DNA of 64,000 nucleotides from Saprospiraceae bacterium (GTDB lineage: Bacteria; Bacteroidota; Bacteroidia; Chitinophagales; Saprospiraceae): the NCBI GenBank assembly GCA_020436935.1, contig JAGQWX010000001.1, forward strand, positions 1 to 64,000. Reading direction: 5' to 3'. Position numbers and translations under genes: made by a program. Position 1 is the first letter of the stretch, and each line of letters opens with the position of its first letter. The notes under the pieces are model-generated. The model was not told where the DNA came from and ran no database searches. It worked only from the letters and a program-made list of their open reading frames with translations. Positions 9,076 to 18,002 of this stretch are shown here, piece by piece.

Positions 9076-10119
9076 TTAATCTTTGTTGGCCAACTGTCCG
9101 CAGGCTGCGTCAATGTCCTTACCCCTGCTTCGTCTTACAGAAATCATCACCCCTTTGCTCCGCACATATCTTGCGAATGCGTCTACTCTTTCCTGGCTGG
9201 CTTTGGTGAGGCTGACCCCTTCAACAGTATTGTATTCGATCACATTCACTTTTACCGGAAATCTTGAGCAGAGTTTTACCAGGTTTCTTGCATCCTCTTC
9301 ACCCTCGTTGAAGTGATCAAAGGCTATGTACTCGTAAGAAATCCTGTTGCCGGTAGTCTTGTGAAAATAATGAATGGCTTCCATCAGGGCCTCCAGATTG
9401 TTTTGCTCATTGATGGGCATGATTTCGTCTCTTTTGACGTCATCGGCAGCGTGAAGAGAAAGCGCCAGATTGACTTTGAGCCCGTCATCGGCCATTTTTC
9501 TGATCATTTTAGCAATGCCTGCTGTACTGACGGTGATGCGTTTTGGGGACATACCCAATCCTTCGGGGGAGGTTATTTTATCAATACTCTCCACCACGGT
9601 TGCATAAGTGAGCAAAGGTTCGCCCATGCCCATGTATACTATATTGGTGATGCCTCTGCCATAAAAGGCCTCACACTGTTTATTTACTTCTACCACCTGA
9701 TCAAAGATTTCTCCGGCATCCAGGTTGCGGACCCTTTTCATTTTACCTGTCGCACAAAATGAGCAGGTGAGGCTGCACCCTACCTGACAAGAAATGCACA
9801 CTGTATACCGGTCATCTTCAGTTACAGGAATCAACACAGATTCTATAAATGCACCATCATGGAGTTTGAATCGTGTTTTAATGGTTCCGTCTTCGCTGAC
9901 CTGGACCTTGTCAGTCACAATTCCCCTGATGACATAGGCATTCTGGAGTTTTTCCCTCAGGCTTTTGGAAAGATTAGACATATCATCAAAAGACGTAACT
10001 CCTTTCTGCCACAACCATTGATAAATCTGTCCGGCCCTGAAAGCAGGTTCTCCCAGATTTTGCATGACAACCTTGAGTTCGTCCTTTGTATACTTTCTTA
10101 TGTCCAGTTTGTCCTCCAA
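9076..10119 (-). CDS. rlmN: Dual-specificity RNA methyltransferase RlmN (23S m2A2503 / tRNA m2A37)
   Basis: RlmN is a radical SAM enzyme that methylates C2 of adenosine in 23S rRNA and some tRNAs. The cluster-binding CxxxCxxC is at Cys115, Cys119 and Cys122 (GCSLTCSFCATGK). The methyl-carrying cysteine near the C-terminus is Cys340 (DAACGQLA). Other family blocks are YMGMGEPLLTY, RITVSTAGIA and NLALSLHAADD. The start codon is TTG at 10119; the next in-frame Met (residue 19) would remove the conserved DIRKYTKDELK segment, so TTG is favoured. It is the last gene of a six-gene minus-strand run and starts 6 nt after the pseudouridine synthase stop. Confidence 0.95.
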   Translation of the reverse strand: MEDKLDIRKYTKDELKVVMQNLGEPAFRAGQIYQWLWQKGVTSFDDMSNLSKSLREKLQNAYVIRGIVTDKVQVSEDGTIKTRFKLHDGAFIESVLIPVTEDDRYTVCISCQVGCSLTCSFCATGKMKRVRNLDAGEIFDQVVEVNKQCEAFYGRGITNIVYMGMGEPLLTYATVVESIDKITSPEGLGMSPKRITVSTAGIAKMIRKMADDGLKVNLALSLHAADDVKRDEIMPINEQNNLEALMEAIHYFHKTTGNRISYEYIAFDHFNEGEEDARNLVKLCSRFPVKVNVIEYNTVEGVSLTKASQERVDAFARYVRSKGVMISVRRSRGKDIDAACGQLANKD

Positions 10120-10125
10120 ATGATA

Positions 10126-11133
10126 TTATTTCTTTTTTCTACCGATGAAGTGTTTGAGCAGGATGACTTCTTTTTCATCAAGAGGGCGCCAGAATCCTCT
10201 TGGCAGATCTTTTTTGGTAAGTCCTCCGAAATATATTCTGTCCAGCTTTACTACTTCGTAGCCAAGGTGCTCAAAAATCCTTCTTACGATGCGGTTCTTG
10301 CCCATGTGTATGGTGATGAGCATTTCACTTTTCGATCCTTCGGCGTAGTTGATATCATCTACTTCGATGGGACCATCATCCAAAGAAAAGCCTTCCCTCA
10401 CCTTCTCAAGATCTTTGAGTGAAAAATTTTTATCCAGGCTTGCCAGGTAGATCTTTTTCACCTTGCTGGAAGGATGTGCCAATGCGGTAGACAAGTCCCC
10501 ATCGTTGGTCAGCAACAAAAGTCCGGTGGTATTTCTGTCCAGCCTTCCCACAGGAAAGACCCTTTCTTCCACTTTTCCGGCGATCAAATCCATCACCGTT
10601 TTACGGCCTTTTTCGTCTTTAGCCGAGGTGATGGTGTTCTTGGGCTTATTCATAAGGTAGTAAACTTTTTTGTCTTCTACCTTCAGCACCTTTCCGGAAT
10701 AGGTAATCACATCGCCCTTTTGTACGACGTAGGAGGGATCATCATGTACTTTTCCATTGACAAATATCTCCCCGTTCTTGACCAAATCTGCAGCTGCTCT
10801 ACGTGAACAAACACCGGACAAAGCGACATATTTGTTCAGTCTCGTGTTCTCTAAAAATACAGCCGGTGCCTCCTTTGGAGCTTTAAAAGACTTATTGTCA
10901 TTTTTTCTCTCGAACTCTGGCTGTTCAGACTTTGTTTTCCCTCCTTTCTTGTCCTCAAATTTTTCGGCATCTGCCTCAAATTTCTTTATTTTTTTAGGAT
11001 AAGCTTTCGAAAGTTTATCAAAAAGGGCGTTGTTCTTCTTAGGCTTTTTATCCAGGAAGGCAGAAAAATCTCCGGACTTTTTGGGTTCCGGTGTTTTCTT
11101 TTTGGGTGCTTCTTTGTCGCCCTTTTTTTTCAT
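10126..11133 (-). CDS. RsuA/RluB-family rRNA pseudouridine synthase with charged N-terminal tail
   Basis: An S4 RNA-binding domain (RLNKYVALSGVCSRRAAADL, about 98-155) precedes the catalytic domain. The catalytic Asp lies in the motif VGRLDRNTTGLLLLTNDG. The family isomerises uridine to pseudouridine in 16S or 23S rRNA; RluB acts on U2605. The first 95 residues or so are Lys/Glu-rich and low-complexity, an extension common in Bacteroidota homologues. Pairing with rlmN fits a ribosome-maturation role. Whether it is RluB, RluF or RsuA in specificity cannot be told from motifs alone. Confidence 0.9.
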   Translation of the reverse strand: MKKKGDKEAPKKKTPEPKKSGDFSAFLDKKPKKNNALFDKLSKAYPKKIKKFEADAEKFEDKKGGKTKSEQPEFERKNDNKSFKAPKEAPAVFLENTRLNKYVALSGVCSRRAAADLVKNGEIFVNGKVHDDPSYVVQKGDVITYSGKVLKVEDKKVYYLMNKPKNTITSAKDEKGRKTVMDLIAGKVEERVFPVGRLDRNTTGLLLLTNDGDLSTALAHPSSKVKKIYLASLDKNFSLKDLEKVREGFSLDDGPIEVDDINYAEGSKSEMLITIHMGKNRIVRRIFEHLGYEVVKLDRIYFGGLTKKDLPRGFWRPLDEKEVILLKHFIGRKKK

Positions 11134-11142
11134 TTATTTATA

Positions 11143-12549
11143 TTAAAGGTGAATTGGCCTGTTATCTGTAGCTGCCAATGCGGCTTCTTTTACTGCCTCT
11201 GTAAAGGTGGGGTGAGGATGGCAAATTCTGGCCATGTCTTCTGCTGAAGCTCTGAATTCCATCAAGGCTACTGCTTCCATAATCACATCTGCAACCCTTG
11301 GTCCAACCATGTGTACACCAAGAATTTCATCGCTGTCCTTATGGGCCAATACTTTGACCATACCATCGGTATCCATACTGGCTCTCGCCCTACCCAATGC
11401 TTTAAAAGGAAACTTCCCTACCTTAAATGGAATGCCTGCTTCTTTGAGTTGCTCTTCGGTCTGACCTACAGCACTCACTTCCGGCCATGTGTACACTACA
11501 CCAGGAATCAAATTATAGTCAATGTGCGGCTTTTGTCCAGCTAGCGTTTCGGCAACGAATACGCCCTCTTCTTCTGCTTTATGCGCAAGCATTGCTCCCT
11601 TGACTACATCGCCAATTGCATAAATGCCCGGTACATTGGTCTGTAAATGGTGGTCCACTTCTATCCTGCCCCTGTCATCCGCGACTACTCCTGCCTTGTC
11701 GAGACCAAGGCCATCGGTATACGGACGTCTGCCTATGGCAATGAGGCAATAATCGGCTTTGATTTCCTGACTCTCGCCTCCTTCTTTTGCTTCAAACTTG
11801 ATGGTTGCTGAAGTCTTATTGCCTTTGACTTCAGTCACCTTATGATTGAAGTGAAAGGTCATGCCCAGCTTTTTCAGCGTTTTGGTGAGCTCTTTTGCAC
11901 AATCATTGTCCATGCCAGGAAGGATCCTGTCCTGAAATTCTATAACTTCAATTTTTGTACCCATTCTGGCAAATACACTTCCAAGCTCAAGGCCAATAAC
12001 TCCCGCACCAATGATGACCATGGATTTTGGAAGCTTATCGATTTTTAATGCCTCTGTAGATGTAATAACCCGCTGTTTGTCATAATTCATAGCAGCAGGC
12101 GTAATGGGTTTTGACCCGGTTGCAATGATGGTTTTTTTGGCGCCTATTTCTTCGACACTGCCATCAGCTTTTGCGATGCTGATTTTGTTGGAATCGACAA
12201 AACTACCATGACCGGTGTAGATGTCAATTTTATTTTTCTTCATCAAAAATTCAACGCCCTTGCAGGTTTGATCAACCACATCGTCTTTTCTTTTGATCAT
12301 CTGCACCATATTGGGTTTCAGACCGGTCAATTCAATGCCATGCTCTTTGAAATTCTTGTCAGCATTGTGGTAGTGTTCTGAACTATCCAGCAATGCTTTT
12401 GAGGGTATACAGCCCACATTGAGGCAAGTTCCGCCCAAGGTATTGTATTTTTCAATGATGGCTGTTTTCATGCCCAGCTGGGCACACCTTATCGCTGCTA
12501 CATATCCTCCGGGACCGGAACCGATTACTACAACGTCGTAAGTATTCAT
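11143..12549 (-). CDS. lpdA: Dihydrolipoyl dehydrogenase (E3)
   Basis: E3 is the FAD flavoprotein that reoxidises dihydrolipoamide for pyruvate, 2-oxoglutarate and branched-chain 2-oxoacid dehydrogenase complexes. It shows the FAD loop VVIGSGPGGYVAAIR, the redox disulfide GGTCLNVGCIPSKALL, the NAD loop IIGAGVIGLELGSVFARMG, a second FAD motif YAIGDVV, and the C-terminal catalytic dyad region CHPHPTFTEAVKEA. At 468 aa it has the usual family length. It lies in the housekeeping run without other dehydrogenase-complex subunits beside it. Confidence 0.96.
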   Translation of the reverse strand: MNTYDVVVIGSGPGGYVAAIRCAQLGMKTAIIEKYNTLGGTCLNVGCIPSKALLDSSEHYHNADKNFKEHGIELTGLKPNMVQMIKRKDDVVDQTCKGVEFLMKKNKIDIYTGHGSFVDSNKISIAKADGSVEEIGAKKTIIATGSKPITPAAMNYDKQRVITSTEALKIDKLPKSMVIIGAGVIGLELGSVFARMGTKIEVIEFQDRILPGMDNDCAKELTKTLKKLGMTFHFNHKVTEVKGNKTSATIKFEAKEGGESQEIKADYCLIAIGRRPYTDGLGLDKAGVVADDRGRIEVDHHLQTNVPGIYAIGDVVKGAMLAHKAEEEGVFVAETLAGQKPHIDYNLIPGVVYTWPEVSAVGQTEEQLKEAGIPFKVGKFPFKALGRARASMDTDGMVKVLAHKDSDEILGVHMVGPRVADVIMEAVALMEFRASAEDMARICHPHPTFTEAVKEAALAATDNRPIHL

Positions 12550-12591
12550 ATGCTTAATTCTCTAGATTTCTAACAACAATGGAGTCAAAAA

Positions 12592-14055
12592 TTACGACTC
12601 CTTTGGCGGGCCCTGATTGTTTTTTCCGCCCTTAAATTTTCTGAAATTTTTGTTTCGGTTGCGCTGGTTATTTGGCTTGTTTTGATTGGCCTTATCCGGG
12701 CTTCCCCCCTGATTATCGGGCCCTTCTGCCCCGGTTTTTGAGGATTCCGTCGATGGGTTTTGTACCTCTTTAGTCTGATTGTTGGGCTGAGGTCCTTTTT
12801 GTGGACGGTTATTTCCTCCATCTCTACCCTGCCTGTTGGGTCTGTCACCTCTTGGTGTTTCCCTGTTATCGTTTCTCGGCTCTCTTGGAGGACCTTGAAC
12901 GGACTCTTTGGTTCCCTGATTGTTTGGGCCAGAGCTTCTTTCTTCCGGTCTTCTTCCTTTTGGTTTTTTCTTTTTCCTTCTGCTGTTGGGCAATTCTATT
13001 TCCCCGGTTACATCTGCAAATCCAATTTCTTTTTCTTTCTCAATTTGTTGAACTGCGTATGAAGAAAGGTCTTCAGGCATTACTCCCTTTGCATTGAGAG
13101 CAAGAATTTCTTTGACTCTTTCTTTATCCAGGGGGTGAAAAACACCTTTCATGCTGATGTCTTCATACATATAGAACATCAGACCTTTGAATATGTCAGT
13201 CTTCATTAGATTTGCTCTTCCCTTTTTGGTCTGAAGCACATCCGCTCTGTTGGGGAAGTACTGGATCTCATCCATATAAGTGTCGAGCTCGTAATTGAGG
13301 CAGCATTTAAGTCTCCCGCATTGCCCAGATAACTTGGTCTGATTGATCGCGATGTTCTGATATCGGGCTGCCGATGTATTGACCGATCTAAAGTCACTCA
13401 ACCAGGTACTACAGCACAATTCGCGACCGCATGAGCCAATACCCCCGATCCTGGCGCTTTCCTGTCTCGAACCGATCTGCCTCATTTCTATTTTTACCCT
13501 GAATTCCTTGGCGTAGATTTTCACCAATTCTCTGAAATCCACCCTGCCATTGGCCGTGTAGAAAAAAGTAGCTTTGCGCAGATCTCCCTGATACTCCACA
13601 TCTCCGATCTTCATCTCAAGCTCTAACGTTCTGGCAATAGCTCTGGCTTTAACAAGAGCATCTTTTTCTGCAAGCCTGGCTTCATGGAGCTTTTCCATAT
13701 CCCGGTCATTAGCCCTGCGAATGACTTTGTACAAAACTCTGTCTTCGGTGACGCCCTTCTTTTTCATTTGCAACCTCACCAGTTCGCCCATCAAGGATAT
13801 CTGACCGACCTCATATCCGGATGCTGCTTCTGCGAGCACATAGTCCCCGGTGGTAAAATGGCCAGGACCACTATCGTTCCTGTATATTTCTTTTCTTGCT
13901 CCGTTTTTGTAGCTAACCTCAATAAAATTGTATTCACTTGGATCATCCAATTCCATGGTTGTGATCCAATCATATGTATTCATTTTATTGCACGATCCTG
14001 TCGCACAATGGCCTTTATTGCCACATCCCCCCGGACTACAACTTGTACATCCCAT
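12592..14055 (-). CDS. RicT/YaaT-like PSP1 domain protein with Cys-rich head and disordered tail
   Basis: The PSP1 core (about residues 40-310) carries CGRELCCSTW and KLSGQCGRLKCCLNYE, the cysteine motifs of RicT (YaaT). In Bacillus, RicT works with RicA/RicF in RNase Y-dependent processing. The first 23 residues form a Cys-rich extension (CTSCSPGGCGNKGHC), likely metal-binding. The last 130 residues or so are very rich in Arg, Lys, Asn, Gly and Pro and look disordered. It sits directly upstream of nothing but downstream of holB (11 nt), as the neighbours often do in this phylum. No RicA or RicF is in the window, so the complex seen in Bacillus should not be assumed. Confidence 0.88.
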   Translation of the reverse strand: MGCTSCSPGGCGNKGHCATGSCNKMNTYDWITTMELDDPSEYNFIEVSYKNGARKEIYRNDSGPGHFTTGDYVLAEAASGYEVGQISLMGELVRLQMKKKGVTEDRVLYKVIRRANDRDMEKLHEARLAEKDALVKARAIARTLELEMKIGDVEYQGDLRKATFFYTANGRVDFRELVKIYAKEFRVKIEMRQIGSRQESARIGGIGSCGRELCCSTWLSDFRSVNTSAARYQNIAINQTKLSGQCGRLKCCLNYELDTYMDEIQYFPNRADVLQTKKGRANLMKTDIFKGLMFYMYEDISMKGVFHPLDKERVKEILALNAKGVMPEDLSSYAVQQIEKEKEIGFADVTGEIELPNSRRKKKKPKGRRPEERSSGPNNQGTKESVQGPPREPRNDNRETPRGDRPNRQGRDGGNNRPQKGPQPNNQTKEVQNPSTESSKTGAEGPDNQGGSPDKANQNKPNNQRNRNKNFRKFKGGKNNQGPPKES

Positions 14056-14066
14056 CTCCTTCTAGT

Positions 14067-15227
14067 CTATATTTGATTGGCAAAGTTAAACTTCTCCACG
14101 TAGTTATTTGCCTTATTTCTTAAAATATCTCCCACCGTAATGCTTTGCGCCATCCACAATACCTTCTGGTTAGCATTTCGGTTTATTGCATATATTATCT
14201 CCTGGACTACAGCCGCAATGGCAGACATTTTCTCTGCGTCAACAATTGCACTGAGCTTTTTGGAAGATTCTATTTCTGTATTGCTCATTTTGGGAGTAAT
14301 GCCGGTAACCATCCATGAGAAAAACTCTCTGAGGTAGTGAAGCCCATACTCACAAAACTGCTGTTGCCTGTCAACAGACATGGAAGCTATCTCATTAGCC
14401 AGCTTTGACATCTCAATGGCGTCACCTTTGTATGAAGTTCTCAGCCATGAAAGCAATAGGTCCGAGAATGAATTGTCATCACTTTTGGTGAGTCGAATGG
14501 CTTTAGACATATTGCCCCCTGACAATCTGATGATTTCATCCATCGTGGTCGGTGACAAAGCAGATCTCTTCTCCAGCAATGCCTTGACTGCGTGATCTTC
14601 AAAAAATGGAACCTTCACCAGCTGACATCTGGATAAAATGGTTGGAAGAATTTTGTTTTGATCCTCAGATACAAGAATAATGTAAGTATCCGGTGTAGGT
14701 TCTTCGATGAGCTTCAACAATCTGTTGCCTTCTTTACCCAAAAATTCGGGCAGCCAGATCAACATAATTTTAGGACCGTCTGTAAAGGATTGAAGTCCAA
14801 GTTTTTGTATGATTTCGTTGCACTCCCTGGTGTTAATATTGGGCTTGCTATCACCTCCCATGGCAATGGTCCAGTCAAAAACATTGGCATATGGATTTTC
14901 CAATATGAGCTTCCTCCATTCCTGGATGAAAGCATCACTGGTGGTTTCTTCCCTTTTAAGTCCGTCTTTTTTTATGACCGGGAATGCCAGATGTAAGTCC
15001 GGATGTATCAGTCTGTGGGTGAGATTACAGGCTTTGCATTTGCCACAGCTATCGGTTGGCGTTTTGTCTTCGCAGTAGATGTACGACACGAAGGCCAATG
15101 CCAATGCCAACGCTCCACTTCCTTCCTGCCCTAAAAACAACTGCGCATGTGGAATTCTGGCTTCCTTTACCTGATGTCTGAGGAAATCTTTTTCCGTCTG
15201 CTTCGACGGAATATCTTCAAAAAACAT
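14067..15227 (-). CDS. holB: DNA polymerase III delta-prime subunit
   Basis: Delta-prime is a rigid clamp-loader subunit. The N-terminal part has AQLFLGQEGSGALALA, with the usual P-loop Lys replaced by Ala, as is tolerated because delta-prime does not need to bind ATP. A four-cysteine zinc module follows (CEDKTPTDSCGKCKACNL). Later there is the sensor region LLKLIEEPTPDTYIILVSE and ILSRCQLVKVPFF. The length (386 aa) is normal. It lies 4 nt downstream of the glutathione peroxidase gene and is probably in the same transcript. Confidence 0.93.
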   Translation of the reverse strand: MFFEDIPSKQTEKDFLRHQVKEARIPHAQLFLGQEGSGALALALAFVSYIYCEDKTPTDSCGKCKACNLTHRLIHPDLHLAFPVIKKDGLKREETTSDAFIQEWRKLILENPYANVFDWTIAMGGDSKPNINTRECNEIIQKLGLQSFTDGPKIMLIWLPEFLGKEGNRLLKLIEEPTPDTYIILVSEDQNKILPTILSRCQLVKVPFFEDHAVKALLEKRSALSPTTMDEIIRLSGGNMSKAIRLTKSDDNSFSDLLLSWLRTSYKGDAIEMSKLANEIASMSVDRQQQFCEYGLHYLREFFSWMVTGITPKMSNTEIESSKKLSAIVDAEKMSAIAAVVQEIIYAINRNANQKVLWMAQSITVGDILRNKANNYVEKFNFANQI

Positions 15228-15231
15228 AGGG

Positions 15232-15774
15232 CTAAGACTTAATCCAGTCGATGATCCTATTGTCCAAAGGTGCTACTTTAGATGGATAGCTATGGATCAA
15301 ATGACCTTCTTCATCAATGAGAAACTTATGGAAATTCCATGCGACTTCGTTGTCGGAACTGGAATTGAGCTCTTTTGTACACAACCAATCATACAATGGG
15401 TGACGGTTTTCTTTGATGCCTACCTTTTCTGTCATTGGAAAAGTGACACCAAAAGTCATGGTACAAAAAGCTTGAATTTCTTTTTCAGTTCCCGGCTCCT
15501 GCCCACCAAAATCATTGCAGGGTACTCCCAGTATTGTCACTTCATCACCATATTTTTCATACAATTCCTGCAATCCTTCATACTGTGGTGTAAACCCGCA
15601 TTCTGAGGCAACATTGACGATGATTAGTTTTTTCCCTTTGAACTTTGAGAGATCAAGTGATTTCCCCTCTATATCATGTATGGAAACATCATAGATTGAT
15701 TTCATATTTTTTTGATTTACATCAACAACTTGTCCTCTCATCAGCAAAAAACTAAGAATTAATAAGAGCAACAT
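15232..15774 (-). CDS. Glutathione peroxidase-family thiol peroxidase, Cys type, exported
   Basis: The catalytic cysteine is Cys59 in NVASECGFTPQYEGL, where animal homologues have selenocysteine. GVPCNDFGGQEPG and VAWNFHKFLID supply the rest of the active site; Asn replaces the usual Gln in the first of these at PCN(D/Q)F. Family members of this type are usually thioredoxin-dependent peroxidases. A hydrophobic N-terminal segment (residues 1-14) suggests export or membrane anchoring. It is the first gene of the minus-strand run ending with rlmN. Confidence 0.92.
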   Translation of the reverse strand: MLLLLILSFLLMRGQVVDVNQKNMKSIYDVSIHDIEGKSLDLSKFKGKKLIIVNVASECGFTPQYEGLQELYEKYGDEVTILGVPCNDFGGQEPGTEKEIQAFCTMTFGVTFPMTEKVGIKENRHPLYDWLCTKELNSSSDNEVAWNFHKFLIDEEGHLIHSYPSKVAPLDNRIIDWIKS

Positions 15775-15804
15775 TTTGATTCTTTTTAAAAATTATAGAT
15801 GATG

Positions 15805-15812
15805 CAAATTTA
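15805..15812 (-). promoter_or_regulatory. Candidate -7 box for the peroxidase-holB-rlmN run
   Basis: The minus strand reads TAAATTTG, a TAnnTTTG match 30 nt upstream of the peroxidase ATG. No clear TTG stands at -33. The position at the head of a closely spaced six-gene run supports it. Confidence 0.5.
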
Positions 15813-16077
15813 ACAGCCATATCTCATTGAAGTTTATTCTTTTAAAAAATAATAGGCAGAATTGGGTACTTTTTCTCAATTCCTCCAAATCATATCTGAA
15901 CGAAAATTCCCTGGAAAAAATACATTTTATCTACCGACCTTGCTAAGTTTCAGCAGATTACCTCTTTTTTCTTTCTGAATAAATATTGAATTTTTTACAG
16001 GAACACCCTGTGATATTTGACCATCAGGGGCTTAAAGCGTTAATTTTGGGGACAAAATTTAAAAAAAATTATACAAC
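15813..16077. other. Divergent intergenic region between peroxidase and lipoprotein genes
   Basis: The gap 15775-16077 is 303 bp and AT-rich. Its left end holds the minus-strand -7 box and its right end the plus-strand lipoprotein promoter. I see no ORF, RNA gene or long repeat in between. Confidence 0.6.
16016..16048 (+). promoter_or_regulatory. Promoter of the lipoprotein gene
   Basis: TTTG at 16016-16019 and TAATTTTG at 16041-16048 are separated by 21 nt, matching the Bacteroidota TTG/TAnnTTTG promoter in both boxes and spacing. The start codon is 29 nt downstream of the -7 box, leaving an AT-rich short leader. Confidence 0.7.
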
Positions 16078-16620
16078 ATGAAAAAAGTAAGTATTTTCTT
16101 ATTGTTTGTTTCTCTTATAGCATGTAAAAATGTAGAACAATATCGCGCAGGTATTGAAGAATTGGGCGCAAAGTGGGATGCTGCTACTGCATCTGTAACT
16201 GAGCTTACAGGTATGGCAGAAGCAGAAAATAAAACTTTTGCGACTATGACTGACAGCCTTATGGTTGATTCAATGGCATTTGCAAAGCTTGCTCCTGCTG
16301 TTCAGACTCAAATCACTGACGCTAAAGCTACCTTTACCAATGCTGGTGCAGGTTATGCAAGCCTTCTTTCTGATTTGAGCACTTTTTCTACAGAATGGTC
16401 TGCTAAAGCAGCTGAAGTAACAGCATTGAAAGACGGACTTGCTGGTGGTAAACTTGATGGCGACGTTGCTGGTAAAATAGCTGAATTGACCAATTATGTT
16501 TCTGAAGCAGAATCTAAAATTGCTACTTTGAAAGAAACTTTCAAAAACGTAAAAGAATCTGTAACAAACGGTTATGTAAACTACAAAAACCTTTTGGATC
16601 AGTACCTTCCAAAAAAATAA
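16078..16620 (+). CDS. Small helical lipoprotein, function unknown
   Basis: The N-terminus MKKVSIFLLFVSLIAC is a lipoprotein signal with the lipobox LIAC, so the protein should be lipidated at Cys16 and carried to the periplasm or outer membrane. The mature 165 residues are rich in Ala, Lys, Glu, Thr and Ser and look entirely alpha-helical with heptad-like spacing. The gene stands alone with a full-consensus promoter and a strong terminator, suggesting a highly expressed single-gene transcript. I recognise no family beyond generic lipoprotein; a Lpp-like structural role is possible but unproven. Confidence 0.82.
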   Translation: MKKVSIFLLFVSLIACKNVEQYRAGIEELGAKWDAATASVTELTGMAEAENKTFATMTDSLMVDSMAFAKLAPAVQTQITDAKATFTNAGAGYASLLSDLSTFSTEWSAKAAEVTALKDGLAGGKLDGDVAGKIAELTNYVSEAESKIATLKETFKNVKESVTNGYVNYKNLLDQYLPKK

Positions 16621-16648
16621 TTCGGGACACCACGTTCTGAAAACCGTT

Positions 16649-16688
16649 AAAAGGGGAGATGAAGCAATTCATTTCCCCTTTTATTTTT
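16649..16688 (+). terminator. Rho-independent terminator of the lipoprotein gene
   Basis: Arms AAAAGGGGA (16649-16657) and TCCCCTTTT (16674-16682) pair perfectly, and the inner ATGAA/TTCAT extends the stem to a GCAA tetraloop. A T-rich tract follows. Confidence 0.85.
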
Positions 16689-16772
16689 GGCTCAATACCG
16701 CTTTACTTTTTCAACTCAGATATTCAACGGAGAAAATATCTTATTTTTACACTTCCTTTAGAAATATAGAAT

Positions 16773-18002
16773 ATGGCGAGCGAACAAGGAAAAATTTCTT
16801 TTTCGGACTTTTTTGCGAAAGGTCACTACGAAGTACTGGAAGAAAGACTTGCGGTTGAAAACAGCAGATCTGCCCTGACCATAGGAATACCCAATGAAAT
16901 ATGCGCCACAGAAAAACGAGTTGCGCTCGTACCCAATTCGATCAGATCTCTTATAGGATATGGTTATGAAATCATTGTAGAATCAGGAGCCGGGAAGCAA
17001 GCCAATTTTACAGATCAGGATTACAGTGACGCAGGGGCTAAAATTTCATACTCCAGAAAGGAAGTGTTATCAGCAAACATTGTCATCAAAGTATCGCCCG
17101 CCAACAATGAAGACATCACTCAGATGCCCGGAAGTCAGCTGCTGATCGCTCCCCTTCACATCCCTAAAGTGACCCTCGAGTATCTAAAACTACTTTGCAA
17201 AAAGAAAATAACGGCGCTGGCCATGGAATATCTCCAGTCTCAAAACGGAAGGTTTCCTATCGTGAGAATTTTGAGCGAAATAGCCGGAATGTTTTCCATC
17301 ATTAAAGCCGGGGAATTATTATCAGAACCCAATCACGGCCGGGGAATTCTATTGGGAGGAGTCTCAGGTGTGCCCCCTGCAAAAATTGTCATCCTGGGTG
17401 CAGGCGTTGTTGGAGAGTATGCTACCAAAACGGCACTTGGTTTCGGAGCTTCGGTAAGGATTTTCGACAACGATGTCAACAAAATCATGAGGCTGCAATC
17501 CAGCGTAGGTCGTCAATTACACACCTCATCCATCAACCCGGTATACCTGGCTTATCAATTGATGAGCGCAGATGTGGTCATCGGGGCGATGCATAGTAAA
17601 TCAGGAAGGACACCCATCATCGTGACTGAAGAGATGGTCAGCAAAATGAAAGAAGGCAGCGTTATCATCGATGTGAGCATAGATCAGGGTGGATGTTTTG
17701 AAACTTCTGAAATTACCAGCGTAGATAAGCCCACTTTTGTCAAACATGGCGTCATACATTATTGCGTACCCAATATTGCTGCCCAGGTGAGTAGAACATC
17801 TTCTACCGCTGTAAGCAATATTCTCACCCCAATCATAGTCCGCATAGGCGAAACCAACAGCATCGAACAGCTGCTATTTAACAATGCAGGACTTAGAAAT
17901 GGTTGTTATACTTATAAGGGGCACGTCACCAATGAGTACCTCGCCAAAAGATTTGATTTTAAGTTTACCAACATCGAGCTCATGCTCACCAGTGGTTTAT
18001 AA
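16773..18002 (+). CDS. ald: Alanine dehydrogenase
   Basis: NAD-dependent alanine dehydrogenase interconverts L-alanine and pyruvate plus ammonia. The N-terminal domain has IGIPNEICATEKRVALVP and SGAGKQANFTDQDY. The substrate-site region is KVSPANNEDI and LIAPLHIPK, and the NAD loop is VILGAGVVGEYATKTALGFG. A leader of about 35 residues precedes the usual start, typical of the Bacteroidota branch of the family. It overlaps the convergent crtB by 6 nt at the stop. A related NAD(P) transhydrogenase alpha function is less likely because the protein is a single, full-length alanine dehydrogenase fold. Confidence 0.92.
   Translation: MASEQGKISFSDFFAKGHYEVLEERLAVENSRSALTIGIPNEICATEKRVALVPNSIRSLIGYGYEIIVESGAGKQANFTDQDYSDAGAKISYSRKEVLSANIVIKVSPANNEDITQMPGSQLLIAPLHIPKVTLEYLKLLCKKKITALAMEYLQSQNGRFPIVRILSEIAGMFSIIKAGELLSEPNHGRGILLGGVSGVPPAKIVILGAGVVGEYATKTALGFGASVRIFDNDVNKIMRLQSSVGRQLHTSSINPVYLAYQLMSADVVIGAMHSKSGRTPIIVTEEMVSKMKEGSVIIDVSIDQGGCFETSEITSVDKPTFVKHGVIHYCVPNIAAQVSRTSSTAVSNILTPIIVRIGETNSIEQLLFNNAGLRNGCYTYKGHVTNEYLAKRFDFKFTNIELMLTSGL

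Noticed and set aside
9859-10422. 187-codon plus-strand frame across the rlmN/pseudouridine synthase boundary
   Set aside because: Antisense to two clearly identified genes.
14067-15227. Loss of the P-loop lysine in HolB as a sign of inactivation
   Set aside because: Delta-prime subunits commonly lack a working P-loop, so this is normal.
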